From Terriglobia bacterium (GTDB taxonomy: Bacteria; Acidobacteriota; Terriglobia; Bryobacterales; Bryobacteraceae), in assembly GCA_020073445.1 (NCBI GenBank), contig JAIQFE010000003.1, forward strand, positions 1 to 64,000: a stretch of 64,000 nucleotides of DNA. Reading direction: 5' to 3'. Below are positions 10,401 through 16,681 of this stretch, in pieces (within the stretch, counting starts at the first letter, position 1; each line of letters starts with the position of its first letter). The position numbers and the translations under genes are program-made. The notes under the pieces are model-generated. The model worked only from the letters and a program-made list of their open reading frames with translations. It was not told where the DNA came from and searched no databases.

Positions 10401-10458
10401 GCGCAACGATGGCTTGTATGATAGGCACACGAGGGTATTCCAATGATCGGTTTGTCAT
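4462..10458 (-). CDS. Giant secreted protein: Ig-like repeats, beta-helix and heparinase II/III-like domain
   Basis: Secreted multidomain protein of 1998 residues, likely a polysaccharide-binding and -cleaving enzyme. From the chosen ATG (10458, preceded by GGGAG) the order is: signal peptide about 1-28; DNRLRE/CBM96-like domain about 30-232; three BIG2-like Ig repeats about 235-311, 316-394 and 398-474; another Ig-like domain about 485-590; a right-handed beta-helix region about 595-1060 with repeated short N-rich turns; an Ig/PKD-like domain about 1072-1148; a fourth BIG2-like repeat about 1152-1228; and a C-terminal alpha/alpha-toroid plus beta-sandwich resembling heparinase II/III or alginate lyase from about 1237. 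Longer in-frame starts add residues before the signal peptide and are less likely. The substrate cannot be read from the sequence. It stands alone, flanked by the IS91-like element. Confidence 0.85.
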   Translation of the reverse strand: MTNRSLEYPRVPIIQAIVALLAASALGANTTLTFRNGVSGYTGGADVSINTQYSQYNGGNGIQWTGDPELGCYTTTGSGAYSVRYLLKFGSLSIPAGSQVVSAALTISIDNWDSRSSNITGFYLKNSWDPASNKLGWLHRSSTGDWAGPGASSAGVDTIAGKTFQVPALRPVGTQTVTIALDPDVVQAWIDTPAADQGIMLVNNIPGYIVNPVSTAGKQNMRPMLTVVVASGAPAVSVTVSPSTATVPAGGQQTFTASVTGSSNSSVTWTASGGTISGTGVYTAGAAPGSFTVTATSVADPTKAGTATITIPQPQPVQVSVSPTSATLQSGQTWQFTATVTGSSNTAVTWTAAGGTISNNGLFAAGSTAGSNFFVTATSVADSTKTASASVTIQSPPAVSVTVSPTSATLQSGGTQQFTAAVTGSSNTAVTWTATGGTISSTGLYTAGASAGNFGVTAKSVADPTKTATASVHINTTTTVYPPVPRMFDGPYVVTQSPVSGMHFTAPATIHIYADAFDGGAADPDALTVRFLMNGQQVGTYVGDASRNGYWALTVNNVAAGTYTITTQITSTASKVVNSWPVTVYVDNPAASSGPVFNLTANVVLSGSQTTTYAGTPANHCAINGNGFQIRSVSGFTGSLNIRNCDIRGLGTATNPSIDVTVNGAGSVQLTGNVFDTFGTVSIGTNDQAQAVVRNNEFRENTLVPVTSLPTEYANQTLPVFHAIGNSTAQQFFQGNNVGLSTVVFENTRNWLIGGNTDAESNVLMGVRCGFTISGSSNMVLRGNYSQHNYPHRFSQGDNFQLDGDGFLAEHNVIRSSSWPVRGFGGELRYNLIDASGNSDQIIQGPLSNANMHHNIITFTVSQTYYSPGTGLRVMYNVDNVQFHNNVMDGGGAFMAFSGTPVAVLPGAFIGSLRNNVFYNFADLAGSPFLAGDLGESTNPPLARVRYADYNDFYNPDAPNQLNYGLGVVGKSAGSAGYGMHDLGGFNGHLNPKFKQPTTIPFPFLPEDIWTRTKKVSDVLSTYRLMYTPAAGSPLLGAGDPQDGQGGNIGAVGNGEPADQFGLFGGGSGTPASPVISSFTTSPSSVQSGQSTTLNWSVTGATTFSISPGVGTVTGNSLTITPAATTTYTLTATNAGGSAIETATVTVNTLPQPVSISISPTSTTVFTNGTQQFTATVTNAANTSVTWSATGGTISSFGLYTAGSATGSFTAIATSVQDPTKSASATITLVNPTTSAHPRIILDAPTLATLRGRAQAHTAEWTTLKSTCDSYIGGTVEFINGNDYPDRPNVGEGYQGDGYVAALMPLGLCYQTIQASDPATAAKYATAGVAILMAMSDPTHQTADDCNCAIPLRDDGYGIRNFGFGMGMGYDWFHDRMTPAQLTQLQTALSQWFTTFETDPKVAFEYEIPQGNYYAGYYVAKCVAALAVQGDAAIGDTWWNDWYNHEHLGRTAPYYRANLAGGGWTEGYAQYGILATRNQSLPALAVKTAKGIDLIQAGDPNSSYTYPLDNPRWLMAFTWPTRDLIDDRGELYGTGDPRIWPGTGRVDTYRFSAGLLAMLGDPMAPMMHRYARDAKTALDALGVGDSTDWIDFLFWDPNAPETSDYSSLPVSYLAPGMGGVTTRSDWSTSGTFMSFMSGPYINNPGAGHEAFDKGSLAIERNKNPLVVNPDAWLSHDPNGDPGWSATYDDRFGNWDVDHTLGNRILYNTFQLRHVDATGGILDNYGQWALQRSDFVRTKIGRYEDGGSYVLTVGQFLEDMYRPFNTICAGNSPVTSWSRQILYLRPSQFVVYDRTGICNASLDQYLAFHFPSNPVEVPPPGPGLHRFDINTGQFAGSMTTILPANAAFVTTDRVSTDPQTWNKLWRTEIRPTDAAAATRQWLTVFDLAGSSAQVAAATPLTILSGPAVGALLQSSSGNTATVFGTAPVGTAIAGALSYVVPAAQTRHVITDLVPLGGYTVSVTISGANHLVTVTPGGRSTASAEGVFSFAVTPGELLQP
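6769..7005 (-). repeat. BIG2-like repeat unit 4 (within large secreted protein)
   Basis: This segment encodes an Ig-like unit of about 79 residues that shares the pattern SPTS.T...G..QQFTATV, TVTW.ATGGTIS and DPTK.A.A with the three tandem copies at 9037-9756. It is separated from them by the beta-helix region, so the same unit has been used twice in the protein architecture. Confidence 0.75.
9037..9756 (-). repeat. Three tandem BIG2-like repeat units (within large secreted protein)
   Basis: Three consecutive units of about 77-80 codons share nearly identical cores (for example GSSNTAVTWTA and SVADPTK). The high similarity at codon level suggests recent duplication or homogenisation, and the copy number could vary by recombination. 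These domains usually act as spacers or carbohydrate/cell-surface adhesion modules. Confidence 0.8.
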
Positions 10459-10723
10459 AATCTCCCAGCAGTGTTTTCGCGATTTTACAACTCGATTCCA
10501 AATGTAAATAAGTACTGCACTATGAATTACTTGCACGCTTTTTGTGCGCTAGTCTTCAGGACTACAAGTACTATATGCAGACTCGGGTGCGGCTTCAATA
10601 GGGAAGATCACCAGATGGGTCTTAAGGGGCGGCCAAAGGGAGTAGAAGATTTACCGGCACGCAAAATCTACACTATCTCCACGGAATCTCCACGAGTCCA
10701 GAAGCGAAAATACATATCCTGAA

Positions 10724-10939
10724 GTGGTCGTGAGGGGAACATTTGTAGTTCAGCTTCGGAACGTCAGCCAACGCGAGGCCGATCGGATGGAAGGCTTGGT
10801 TGAGGAAGTAGACACCGGCAAGCAGAAGCAGTTCAAATCCGAGAACGAGCTGATTCGATTCATGCGCGAGCGTGTCGCAGACATCCAGGACTCACCAAAG
10901 GAACGAAGGATAGATGAGCCCGGTGACCATCGCTCCTGA
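10724..10939 (+). CDS. Small hypothetical protein, coupled to histidine kinase
   Basis: A charged protein of 71 residues with a pattern of beta strand (TFVVQLRNVSQ), a VEEVDTGKQKQF segment and a C-terminal ELIRFMRERV helix. It resembles short uncharacterised proteins that I have seen annotated only as hypothetical, and I cannot name a domain. The GTG start at 10724 is the best in-frame start. Its last 26 bases overlap the start of the histidine kinase gene, which implies translational coupling and a shared role. No signal peptide or membrane segment. Confidence 0.6.
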   Translation: MVVRGTFVVQLRNVSQREADRMEGLVEEVDTGKQKQFKSENELIRFMRERVADIQDSPKERRIDEPGDHRS

Positions 10940-11660
10940 ACGATCTGGTTCGATACCGGCGGCAATAGCGGTCGCTATTGTTCACGATCTTCGCAATCCA
11001 TTGAGTGCGATCCACGGATGCGCGGAGATGTTAATCGACTCCAGACTTTCCCAACCACAGGTCCAGCGGATCGCGCAAAACTTGCATGGAGCCTCGGTCC
11101 GCATGCTGGAGTTGCTCGAAGAGTTCTTAGAGCGATGTAGAGGGACCGAGAAGGTACGGGAGTCCTGCGACCTTCGCGAGCTGGTTACAGACGCTACGGA
11201 TGTAATCGGCCATGCTGCTGAAGTTCAATCCGTACGAATCCTTCGAGACATTCCAGCCGAAATACAGATCGTCGTGGACCGGCTTCGCGTCCGCCGGGTT
11301 CTCGTCAATTTGATGGTGAATGCGCTGGAAGCGATGCTCGACGGAGGAACACTTCACATTTCCGCAGTCTCCGAACCTAACGCTGTCCTGATTGAGGTTC
11401 GCGATACAGGACCAGGGATCGCCCCGGAGATTCAGAGCCTGCTCTTCCAGCCGTTTGTCACCGCAGGTAAAGCCGGAGGCATCGGCCTGGGTCTTGCTAC
11501 TTCGCGACAGGCTATCCTCGATCACGGCGGCACTATGTGGGCAGAGTCATCCGAAAGAGGCGCGTGTTTTGTTTTTCGTCTGCCCAGGACAGTCGCGGAC
11601 GCGCACTGCCGCCTGCTGACACCACCGGAACAAGGGCGCGTCGAACCGGTTGCCCGCTGA
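10914..11660 (+). CDS. Soluble sensor histidine kinase lacking an input domain
   Basis: Histidine kinase of 248 residues. The HisKA dimerisation domain has the phospho-acceptor His24 in VHDLRNPLSAIHG, followed by a HATPase domain with the N box (Asn132/Asn136), G1 (DTGPGI at 164-169) and G2 (GGIGLGLA at 188-195). There is no transmembrane segment and only about 20 residues before the H box, so the sensing part must be another protein; the overlapping small protein at 10724-10939 is the obvious candidate. No response regulator is adjacent, so the kinase is either an orphan or works with a distant partner. A hairpin followed by TTTT lies at its 3' end. Confidence 0.9.
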   Translation: MSPVTIAPERSGSIPAAIAVAIVHDLRNPLSAIHGCAEMLIDSRLSQPQVQRIAQNLHGASVRMLELLEEFLERCRGTEKVRESCDLRELVTDATDVIGHAAEVQSVRILRDIPAEIQIVVDRLRVRRVLVNLMVNALEAMLDGGTLHISAVSEPNAVLIEVRDTGPGIAPEIQSLLFQPFVTAGKAGGIGLGLATSRQAILDHGGTMWAESSERGACFVFRLPRTVADAHCRLLTPPEQGRVEPVAR

Positions 11661-11686
11661 GCAGCGGTTCCTCTCGCGGCTCTTTT
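11659..11686 (+). terminator. Putative Rho-independent terminator after histidine kinase
   Basis: Arms GAGCAGCG (11659-11666) and CGCGGCTC (11675-11682) pair with one mismatch around an 8-base loop and are followed by TTTT. It overlaps the stop codon of the histidine kinase gene. The stem is short and the T-run modest, hence moderate confidence. Confidence 0.45.
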
Positions 11687-11779
11687 AACGCGGGGAAATC
11701 GATGGAATCTCATGGACTGGTGGGCTGACCGCGGATTCTTCCTTCAGGTCAGGCGGGATTTTATAAGGAGGGAAAGAAA

Positions 11780-11886
11780 CATAGGCGCCAACATCAAACC
11801 GTCTTGCCCCCTCTGCCTGGGGGTCAGCCCGCGCTTACAACGCACGGGTCTTCGTCTCCGAGTTCGAGTGACAGTCGGCGCCTATG
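11780..11886. repeat. 10-base perfect inverted repeat bounding a 107-base segment
   Basis: CATAGGCGCC at 11780-11789 is repeated inverted as GGCGCCTATG at 11877-11886. The 87 bases between contain further C-rich/G-rich complementarity (CCCCC...GGGGG). It lies between the histidine kinase and the PEP-CTERM gene. It could be a structured RNA, a miniature mobile element or an operator pair; the sequence alone does not decide. Confidence 0.4.
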
Positions 11887-11911
11887 GATGAAAGGGCAGC
11901 CGGAACCGCGG

Positions 11912-12550
11912 TTACTTGCGACTCTGGTTGCGCCTCAGAAAGTAGCTGCCGATGCCGACAAGCCCGAAAGCCATCATGGTAAGACTGGACGGCTCCGGAA
12001 CCCCGGAGGTCATCGAAAAGTTGGAGGCGGAAAAAGTAGAGAGTTCATTGCGGCCGTTTGCGCCGTTCAGGTTCAACATGCGAGCAAGAATCTTCAAGTC
12101 TGCGTTGGGGTCACTGAGGTCGGTCGAATAGACCAAGCGCGGCAGATCCAGGGCCTGATTGAAGTAGATGAAGAATCCCGCGCCCGGAGTCGTAATTCGA
12201 TCTGCGATCAGGTTTGCCGCCTGGCCCGCGCCAAACGGAGTAGCCGGATTGTTGTCGTCGTCGAAGCTCTCCAGCACAACCACATTGACGCCACTGGTTG
12301 GAATCGCGGACGCCAATGCATTCACGAAATTGACAGTGCCTCCCGTGCCGAATACCGTCGGGTCAAGCGAGAAGACATCGGTGGCCGTAGAAAAGCTAAT
12401 GAAGTTCTCGCCGGCGACAATCTGCCGTCCGGGGGTGTTCAAAACGTTTGTTCCGGCGAACGGGTCTGTATTGAACGTAAACGTTGTTGCATGCGCGGTC
12501 GAGCACATTACAGCGAGCGCGATCCCGAAGCAATATTTAGTGAGACTCAA
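11912..12550 (-). CDS. PEP-CTERM sorting domain protein
   Basis: Secreted protein of 212 residues. It begins with a signal peptide of about 21 residues ending in STAHA and closes with the tripartite PEP-CTERM tail: VPEP at about 184-187, a hydrophobic helix and a basic RRNQSRK end. Such tails are processed by exosortase and are linked to extracellular polysaccharide. No exosortase is in this window. The TTG start at 12550 is preferred over an upstream ATG because GGAGGAG (12558-12564) lies 7 bases before it and it places the signal peptide at the very N-terminus; the longer form would add 20 residues of basic sequence. The middle, with beta-rich and Asp/Asn-rich segments, has no domain I recognise. 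Confidence 0.85.
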   Translation of the reverse strand: MSLTKYCFGIALAVMCSTAHATTFTFNTDPFAGTNVLNTPGRQIVAGENFISFSTATDVFSLDPTVFGTGGTVNFVNALASAIPTSGVNVVVLESFDDDNNPATPFGAGQAANLIADRITTPGAGFFIYFNQALDLPRLVYSTDLSDPNADLKILARMLNLNGANGRNELSTFSASNFSMTSGVPEPSSLTMMAFGLVGIGSYFLRRNQSRK

Positions 12551-12760
12551 TTTGTTTCTCCTCCAGAACAAGAATTTGCGTATCGAACGTTTGAGTGCCG
12601 AAACTGACACGCAATATGTTCCGGCACAGCACCAGAGTATGGGACTAGAGAAACCGAGGCGTGACGTTTCCGTTGCTTTTAAGTCCGATTTCCGTTTGCG
12701 AATTCGGCAGAAACTAGGGCGAGACAGCGAGCATCCAACAGGAAGTTGTAACTAAGCCAC

Positions 12761-12769
12761 TGCTATAAT
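12761..12769 (+). promoter_or_regulatory. Extended -10 promoter element
   Basis: TGCTATAAT matches the extended -10 consensus TGnTATAAT exactly, 55 bases before the ATG of the winged-helix regulator. No good -35 hexamer is found at 17 bases, which is typical of extended -10 promoters. Confidence 0.5.
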
Positions 12770-12823
12770 ACAGATCGCATTCCAGCAGACGTTCTTTCCC
12801 CGATACGAACCGGGAACCTAAGG

Positions 12824-15800
12824 ATGAAAGCATTCGGGCCGTTCCGGCTTGACACCGTCAACCATTGCTTGTGGCGTGGCCAGGAGCGTGCGTCTCTTAC
12901 GCCCAAGGGATTCGATGTGCTGCGCTATTTGGTGGAGCACGCGGATCGCCTGGTGACTCCGGACGAATTGCTGGAGGCCCTGTGGCCTGAAACCTACGTC
13001 AACCCGGAGGGCATCCGGAAGTACATTTTGGAAATAAGGAAGGTTCTGGGCGATCGTCCGGACCAGCCTGCATTCATTGAAACGTTACCGAAACGCGGTT
13101 ACCAATTTGTAGCTTCCCTCACCGAAGACAGCAAAACCATCGAATGGGAGTCGTTACCGCAGCCCACGGGAAATATCGTGGGACGCCAAACGGGACTTGC
13201 GCGGCTGGATGGTTACCTGCGCCGAGCATTGGATGCTGAACGGCAAATTGTTTTTGTCACCGGTGAAGCGGGAATAGGCAAGACCACCCTTGTGGATGTG
13301 TTCCAACGGCAGGCATCTCAAATTCCTAACCTTAGAACCGCTCGCGGACAGTGTATCGAGGGTTTCGGGGGTATCGAAGCCTACTACCCAATGCTCGAAG
13401 CGCTCGGCTCGCTGCTTCAAAGCCCGGATAGCAGTTCCTTAGTTCAGATGCTCGCCCAGCGAGCGCCTACCTGGTTGATTCAGTTTCCCGCCCTGGTGAA
13501 GTCTGAACAACGAGAGTCCCTCCAGACGGAGATCTTAGGAAGTACTCGCGAGCGGATGGTGAGGGAACTTTGCGAGGCTCTGGACATCATTACCGCGGAA
13601 ACGCCGTTGATGGTGGTGCTGGAAGATCTCCACTGGGTGGATCCTTCGACGCTAGACTTGATTTCCGCTCTGGCCCGGCGGCGGGACCCGGCTCGGCTTC
13701 TCGTGATCGGGACCTATCGGCCCGTGGATGTTGTGCTTTCCCAGGGTCCACTCAAAGCTCTAAAACAGGATTTACTGGTTCGGGGCTTGTGTCACGAACT
13801 CGCCATCGAGTGTCTGGAAGAATCCGATGTGGCCGACTACCTGGCAAGAACGTTCACGGCCGAAAGCATGCCCCCCGGGTTTCCAGGCCTGATTCACCAC
13901 AACTCGGGAGGCAATCCGCTGTTCATGAGTGCGATTGTTCAGGACATGCTGAACAAGGGTTTGATCGCGGAGGATCAGGGGAAAATGATCCTCATCGCGC
14001 CGATCGAGGAACTCTACCCGGGCATCCCAGAGACCCTCCAACAGATGCTGGAGATTCAACTTGAGCGGCTGAGCCCGGAAGACAGAAAAGTTCTGCAAAG
14101 TGGCAGCGTGGCGGGGGAGCGTTTTTCGATTTGGGCCGCCAGCGTAATGCTGGGGGAGTCTCCGGCGTCCATCGAGGAGCGCTGCGAGAGGCTCGCGAAC
14201 CGGCAGCAGTTCATTCGCTCGGTGGGGATTCAAGACGCCCCGAACGGGTCCGCCTCGGAGCACTACGAATTCAGGCACTCTCTTTACCGGCAAGCTCTGA
14301 ATCGCAGCCTGTCCGGTCCCAGCCGGGCACAACTTCACCTGCGCCTGGGCGAACAGCTAATGCCGATTTGTGCGGCGGGAAAGTCGGAGTTGGCCTCGGA
14401 ACTTGCTCTGCACTTTCAAGAGGGCCGCGATTATCAGCGCGCGGCCCGTTGTTTGATGCTAGCCGCCGAGAACACGCAGAAGCGGTTTTCCTATCGTGAT
14501 TCCATTCAAGTCCTGCGCCAGGCGCTGGAACTTGCCTCACGCCAAGGACCATCCACCAGAATTGAGCTCGAGATTCCGCTCTATCAGCGCATCGCCGATA
14601 CGCAATTCGCCTTGGGGGAGATGTCGGCATCTGTCGAGGCTTACGGGACTGCGGCGGACCTGGCGGCGCAAGCGGGCCTTCGAGCACAACAAGTCACATT
14701 GTTGACGCAGATGGCCCTTCCGGCGTGGTTCATCGACCAGGGCCTTGGCGACCAGGTGCGTGGCGCACAAGTCCTCCAGCAGGCACTCGAGGTAAGTCGA
14801 AGTCTGTCCGATCCGCTGCTTCTGGCCCGGACAGAGTTAGCAGCGGCTTGTTTCCGGCTGTTATATGACTCCTGGCGCGCGGAGGATCTAGAAGTCTGCG
14901 TCAATGCCGAGAAGGTTATTCGCTCTCTCGACGGACCCGCCTCACCCCTGCATGTCTACCATATTTACGTCCAAGTGCTTAAGGGGCAGGTTCAGCAGGC
15001 TCTGGAAGAGGCGGATGTCATGATGAGCAATGCGACCAGCCCGACTGCACATGTGGGTGCTTTTGGCGGGAAGGGCTTGGGTCTTTTCTCTACAGGCAGG
15101 TATGGAGAAATGCTTCGCAACGTTCGGAGAGAAAGAGAATTGGCGAGGAAGAACGAGTCGGAGGCATGGATGTGGGTTCTGGCCGAAGCGTGGCTGCGGC
15201 TGCTTTGCTTCGACTTTGAGGGAGTCCGCCGCGTGGCGGAAATTACGATGGCCAGCGACGTAGAATCGCATGCCATCTGGACCCGGACCGCCGCCCGGAT
15301 TGCTGCTGGTTATGCTGAAATCTCTCGCGGGAATCACGACAAGGCTTGGGAATCGTTCGCTGAAGTCCGCGATTACGAGGTCACTCCCAAATTCTTCCTG
15401 CATTGGCACTGGCGCATGCATGCCGAACTGGGCGCAACGGAAGCACGCCTGAGCGCTGGAGATATCCAGAACGCCCGGCGCGAGGCGGATGGGTTCTTGC
15501 AGTCCGCTCTCTCCGTCGCGGATCCCAACCTACGGGCATTCGCTTGGGAAATCAATTCGCGAGTGGCTCGGGCGGAAAGAAACGCACAGAGAGCGCGTGA
15601 GTGCGTCGACAATGCCCTTGCGGTCCTGGATAAGTTCGAGATTCCCGTTTCGGGCTGGCAGGTCCACCGAACTGCCTGGGACATATGCCGGGATGAAGGA
15701 GATCATGAGAAAGCCGAAAGCCATCGTCTGCGCGCGAGCAACTTGATCATGAAAATTGCGAACTCCTTTGAACAGGACGAGCCGCTCAGGCAATGCTTTC

Positions 15801-15850
15801 TGGGTATTCCGCCAGTTCGGCGACTTTTTGAAGAGGCTAGCTCTGCCTGA
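12824..15850 (+). CDS. Winged-helix/AAA ATPase/TPR transcriptional regulator
   Basis: Regulator of 1008 residues. The N-terminal OmpR/CadC-type winged-helix DNA-binding domain spans about 1-98 (with the RGYQFVA wing). A STAND/AAA-type ATPase domain follows, with Walker A GEAGIGKT at 147-154 and Walker B LMVVLEDLHW at 262-271. The remaining 500 or so residues are helical and TPR-like. This layout is like the large ATP-dependent activators of the AfsR/MalT class, in which ligand or partner binding to the helical part controls DNA binding. It is transcribed alone from an extended -10 promoter. Target genes and inducer are not evident; a neighbouring target such as the HTH/TolB gene downstream is possible but unproven. 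Confidence 0.87.
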   Translation: MKAFGPFRLDTVNHCLWRGQERASLTPKGFDVLRYLVEHADRLVTPDELLEALWPETYVNPEGIRKYILEIRKVLGDRPDQPAFIETLPKRGYQFVASLTEDSKTIEWESLPQPTGNIVGRQTGLARLDGYLRRALDAERQIVFVTGEAGIGKTTLVDVFQRQASQIPNLRTARGQCIEGFGGIEAYYPMLEALGSLLQSPDSSSLVQMLAQRAPTWLIQFPALVKSEQRESLQTEILGSTRERMVRELCEALDIITAETPLMVVLEDLHWVDPSTLDLISALARRRDPARLLVIGTYRPVDVVLSQGPLKALKQDLLVRGLCHELAIECLEESDVADYLARTFTAESMPPGFPGLIHHNSGGNPLFMSAIVQDMLNKGLIAEDQGKMILIAPIEELYPGIPETLQQMLEIQLERLSPEDRKVLQSGSVAGERFSIWAASVMLGESPASIEERCERLANRQQFIRSVGIQDAPNGSASEHYEFRHSLYRQALNRSLSGPSRAQLHLRLGEQLMPICAAGKSELASELALHFQEGRDYQRAARCLMLAAENTQKRFSYRDSIQVLRQALELASRQGPSTRIELEIPLYQRIADTQFALGEMSASVEAYGTAADLAAQAGLRAQQVTLLTQMALPAWFIDQGLGDQVRGAQVLQQALEVSRSLSDPLLLARTELAAACFRLLYDSWRAEDLEVCVNAEKVIRSLDGPASPLHVYHIYVQVLKGQVQQALEEADVMMSNATSPTAHVGAFGGKGLGLFSTGRYGEMLRNVRRERELARKNESEAWMWVLAEAWLRLLCFDFEGVRRVAEITMASDVESHAIWTRTAARIAAGYAEISRGNHDKAWESFAEVRDYEVTPKFFLHWHWRMHAELGATEARLSAGDIQNARREADGFLQSALSVADPNLRAFAWEINSRVARAERNAQRARECVDNALAVLDKFEIPVSGWQVHRTAWDICRDEGDHEKAESHRLRASNLIMKIANSFEQDEPLRQCFLGIPPVRRLFEEASSA

Positions 15851-16681
15851 GGGCTCCGGAATCGGGCATCTAGATTGGATTCCCGGAAACGACTGAGTCC
15901 TATTCGGCGCTGGAAGTCCTGAAACCGCGCAAGTCAACAGCGGGTCGAAGGCTGGCCGCCTGAGGCCCCCCCGTGCCTGAAGATGCGGTGACCATATTCG
16001 CTTGATCACGATGCTGGATCGCTAATTCGACACGAACTTCAGAAGTTTGGATTGCAGCGGAGTAATGGGTTGTGGCCGCCCCAGGAAGGCTGAAAGGGAC
16101 TGTTAACCGGCAAACATGAGATCTGCGGGCGTCGCATGCAAGTTCGGCTGCGGTACACCTCACCATGCCGCCTTCGCCCATCAGGCCAAGAATCTCTTAA
16201 GGTCCGAGCTTGTCACCCGTCGTTAGAGGAATGTGCTGATCCAGCTAAGTTTAACTGATCAAGAACTTGTTTGTATTACGGCGCATCCGGAGACAATCGG
16301 TCGTGGGCCAGAAGTTCCGTCTCTGAAATTCAAGGATGGCTTCCGGTAATGCTCCATAACGTGCAGGAGAGAGGGCCCATCTATGCGTTAAGCCTAGATT
16401 TGGCGGGGCATGCCAGTATCCCCGACCGTCATATGGATCGCAGGCATTGTTTAAAAGGTTTGCTGGCCGGTGTCTCGGGCTGTTGCATCCAAGAAGAGAT
16501 CTGATCCCTTGCGGATTTCTCGCTCAGGTAGTCGGACAAGTGGGATACTGGGGGGATTTTCGAGGCAAGCACGGATTTTGAATGGTTTGCGTCCTAATAC
16601 CTATTGCCGATGAACCCTCCTGACTCTACGCTGGGCAAGGCCAGACGAACAAACCGGCCGAAAATCACCAGGAGCATGAGC
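15851..16681. other. Long intergenic region with GTTAACCGGCAAA repeat
   Basis: About 830 bases without a supported gene. Short open frames lack any family likeness. At 16102-16114 the word GTTAACCGGCAAA occurs, identical to the presumed left end of the IS91-like element at 1778-1790, which suggests an old insertion footprint or another dispersed repeat. The last part probably contains the promoter of the HTH/TolB gene. Confidence 0.45.
16102..16114 (+). repeat. Dispersed word GTTAACCGGCAAA, copy 2
   Basis: Identical over 13 bases to 1778-1790 next to the IS91-like recombinase gene and, over 12 bases, to 27071-27082. No similarity of note continues on either side. Confidence 0.4.

Noticed and set aside
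10471-10722. Plus-strand open frame of 83 codons upstream of the small protein gene
   Set aside because: Composition is random-like, starts inside the divergent gene's leader, and there is no ribosome binding site that decides a start. A shorter start at 10615 is possible but unsupported.
11804-12607. Plus-strand open frame of 267 codons
   Set aside because: Antisense to the PEP-CTERM gene, which has a ribosome binding site, signal peptide and tail.
16271-16504. Plus-strand open frame of 77 codons
   Set aside because: No ribosome binding site and no family likeness; lies in a region with only a dispersed repeat.
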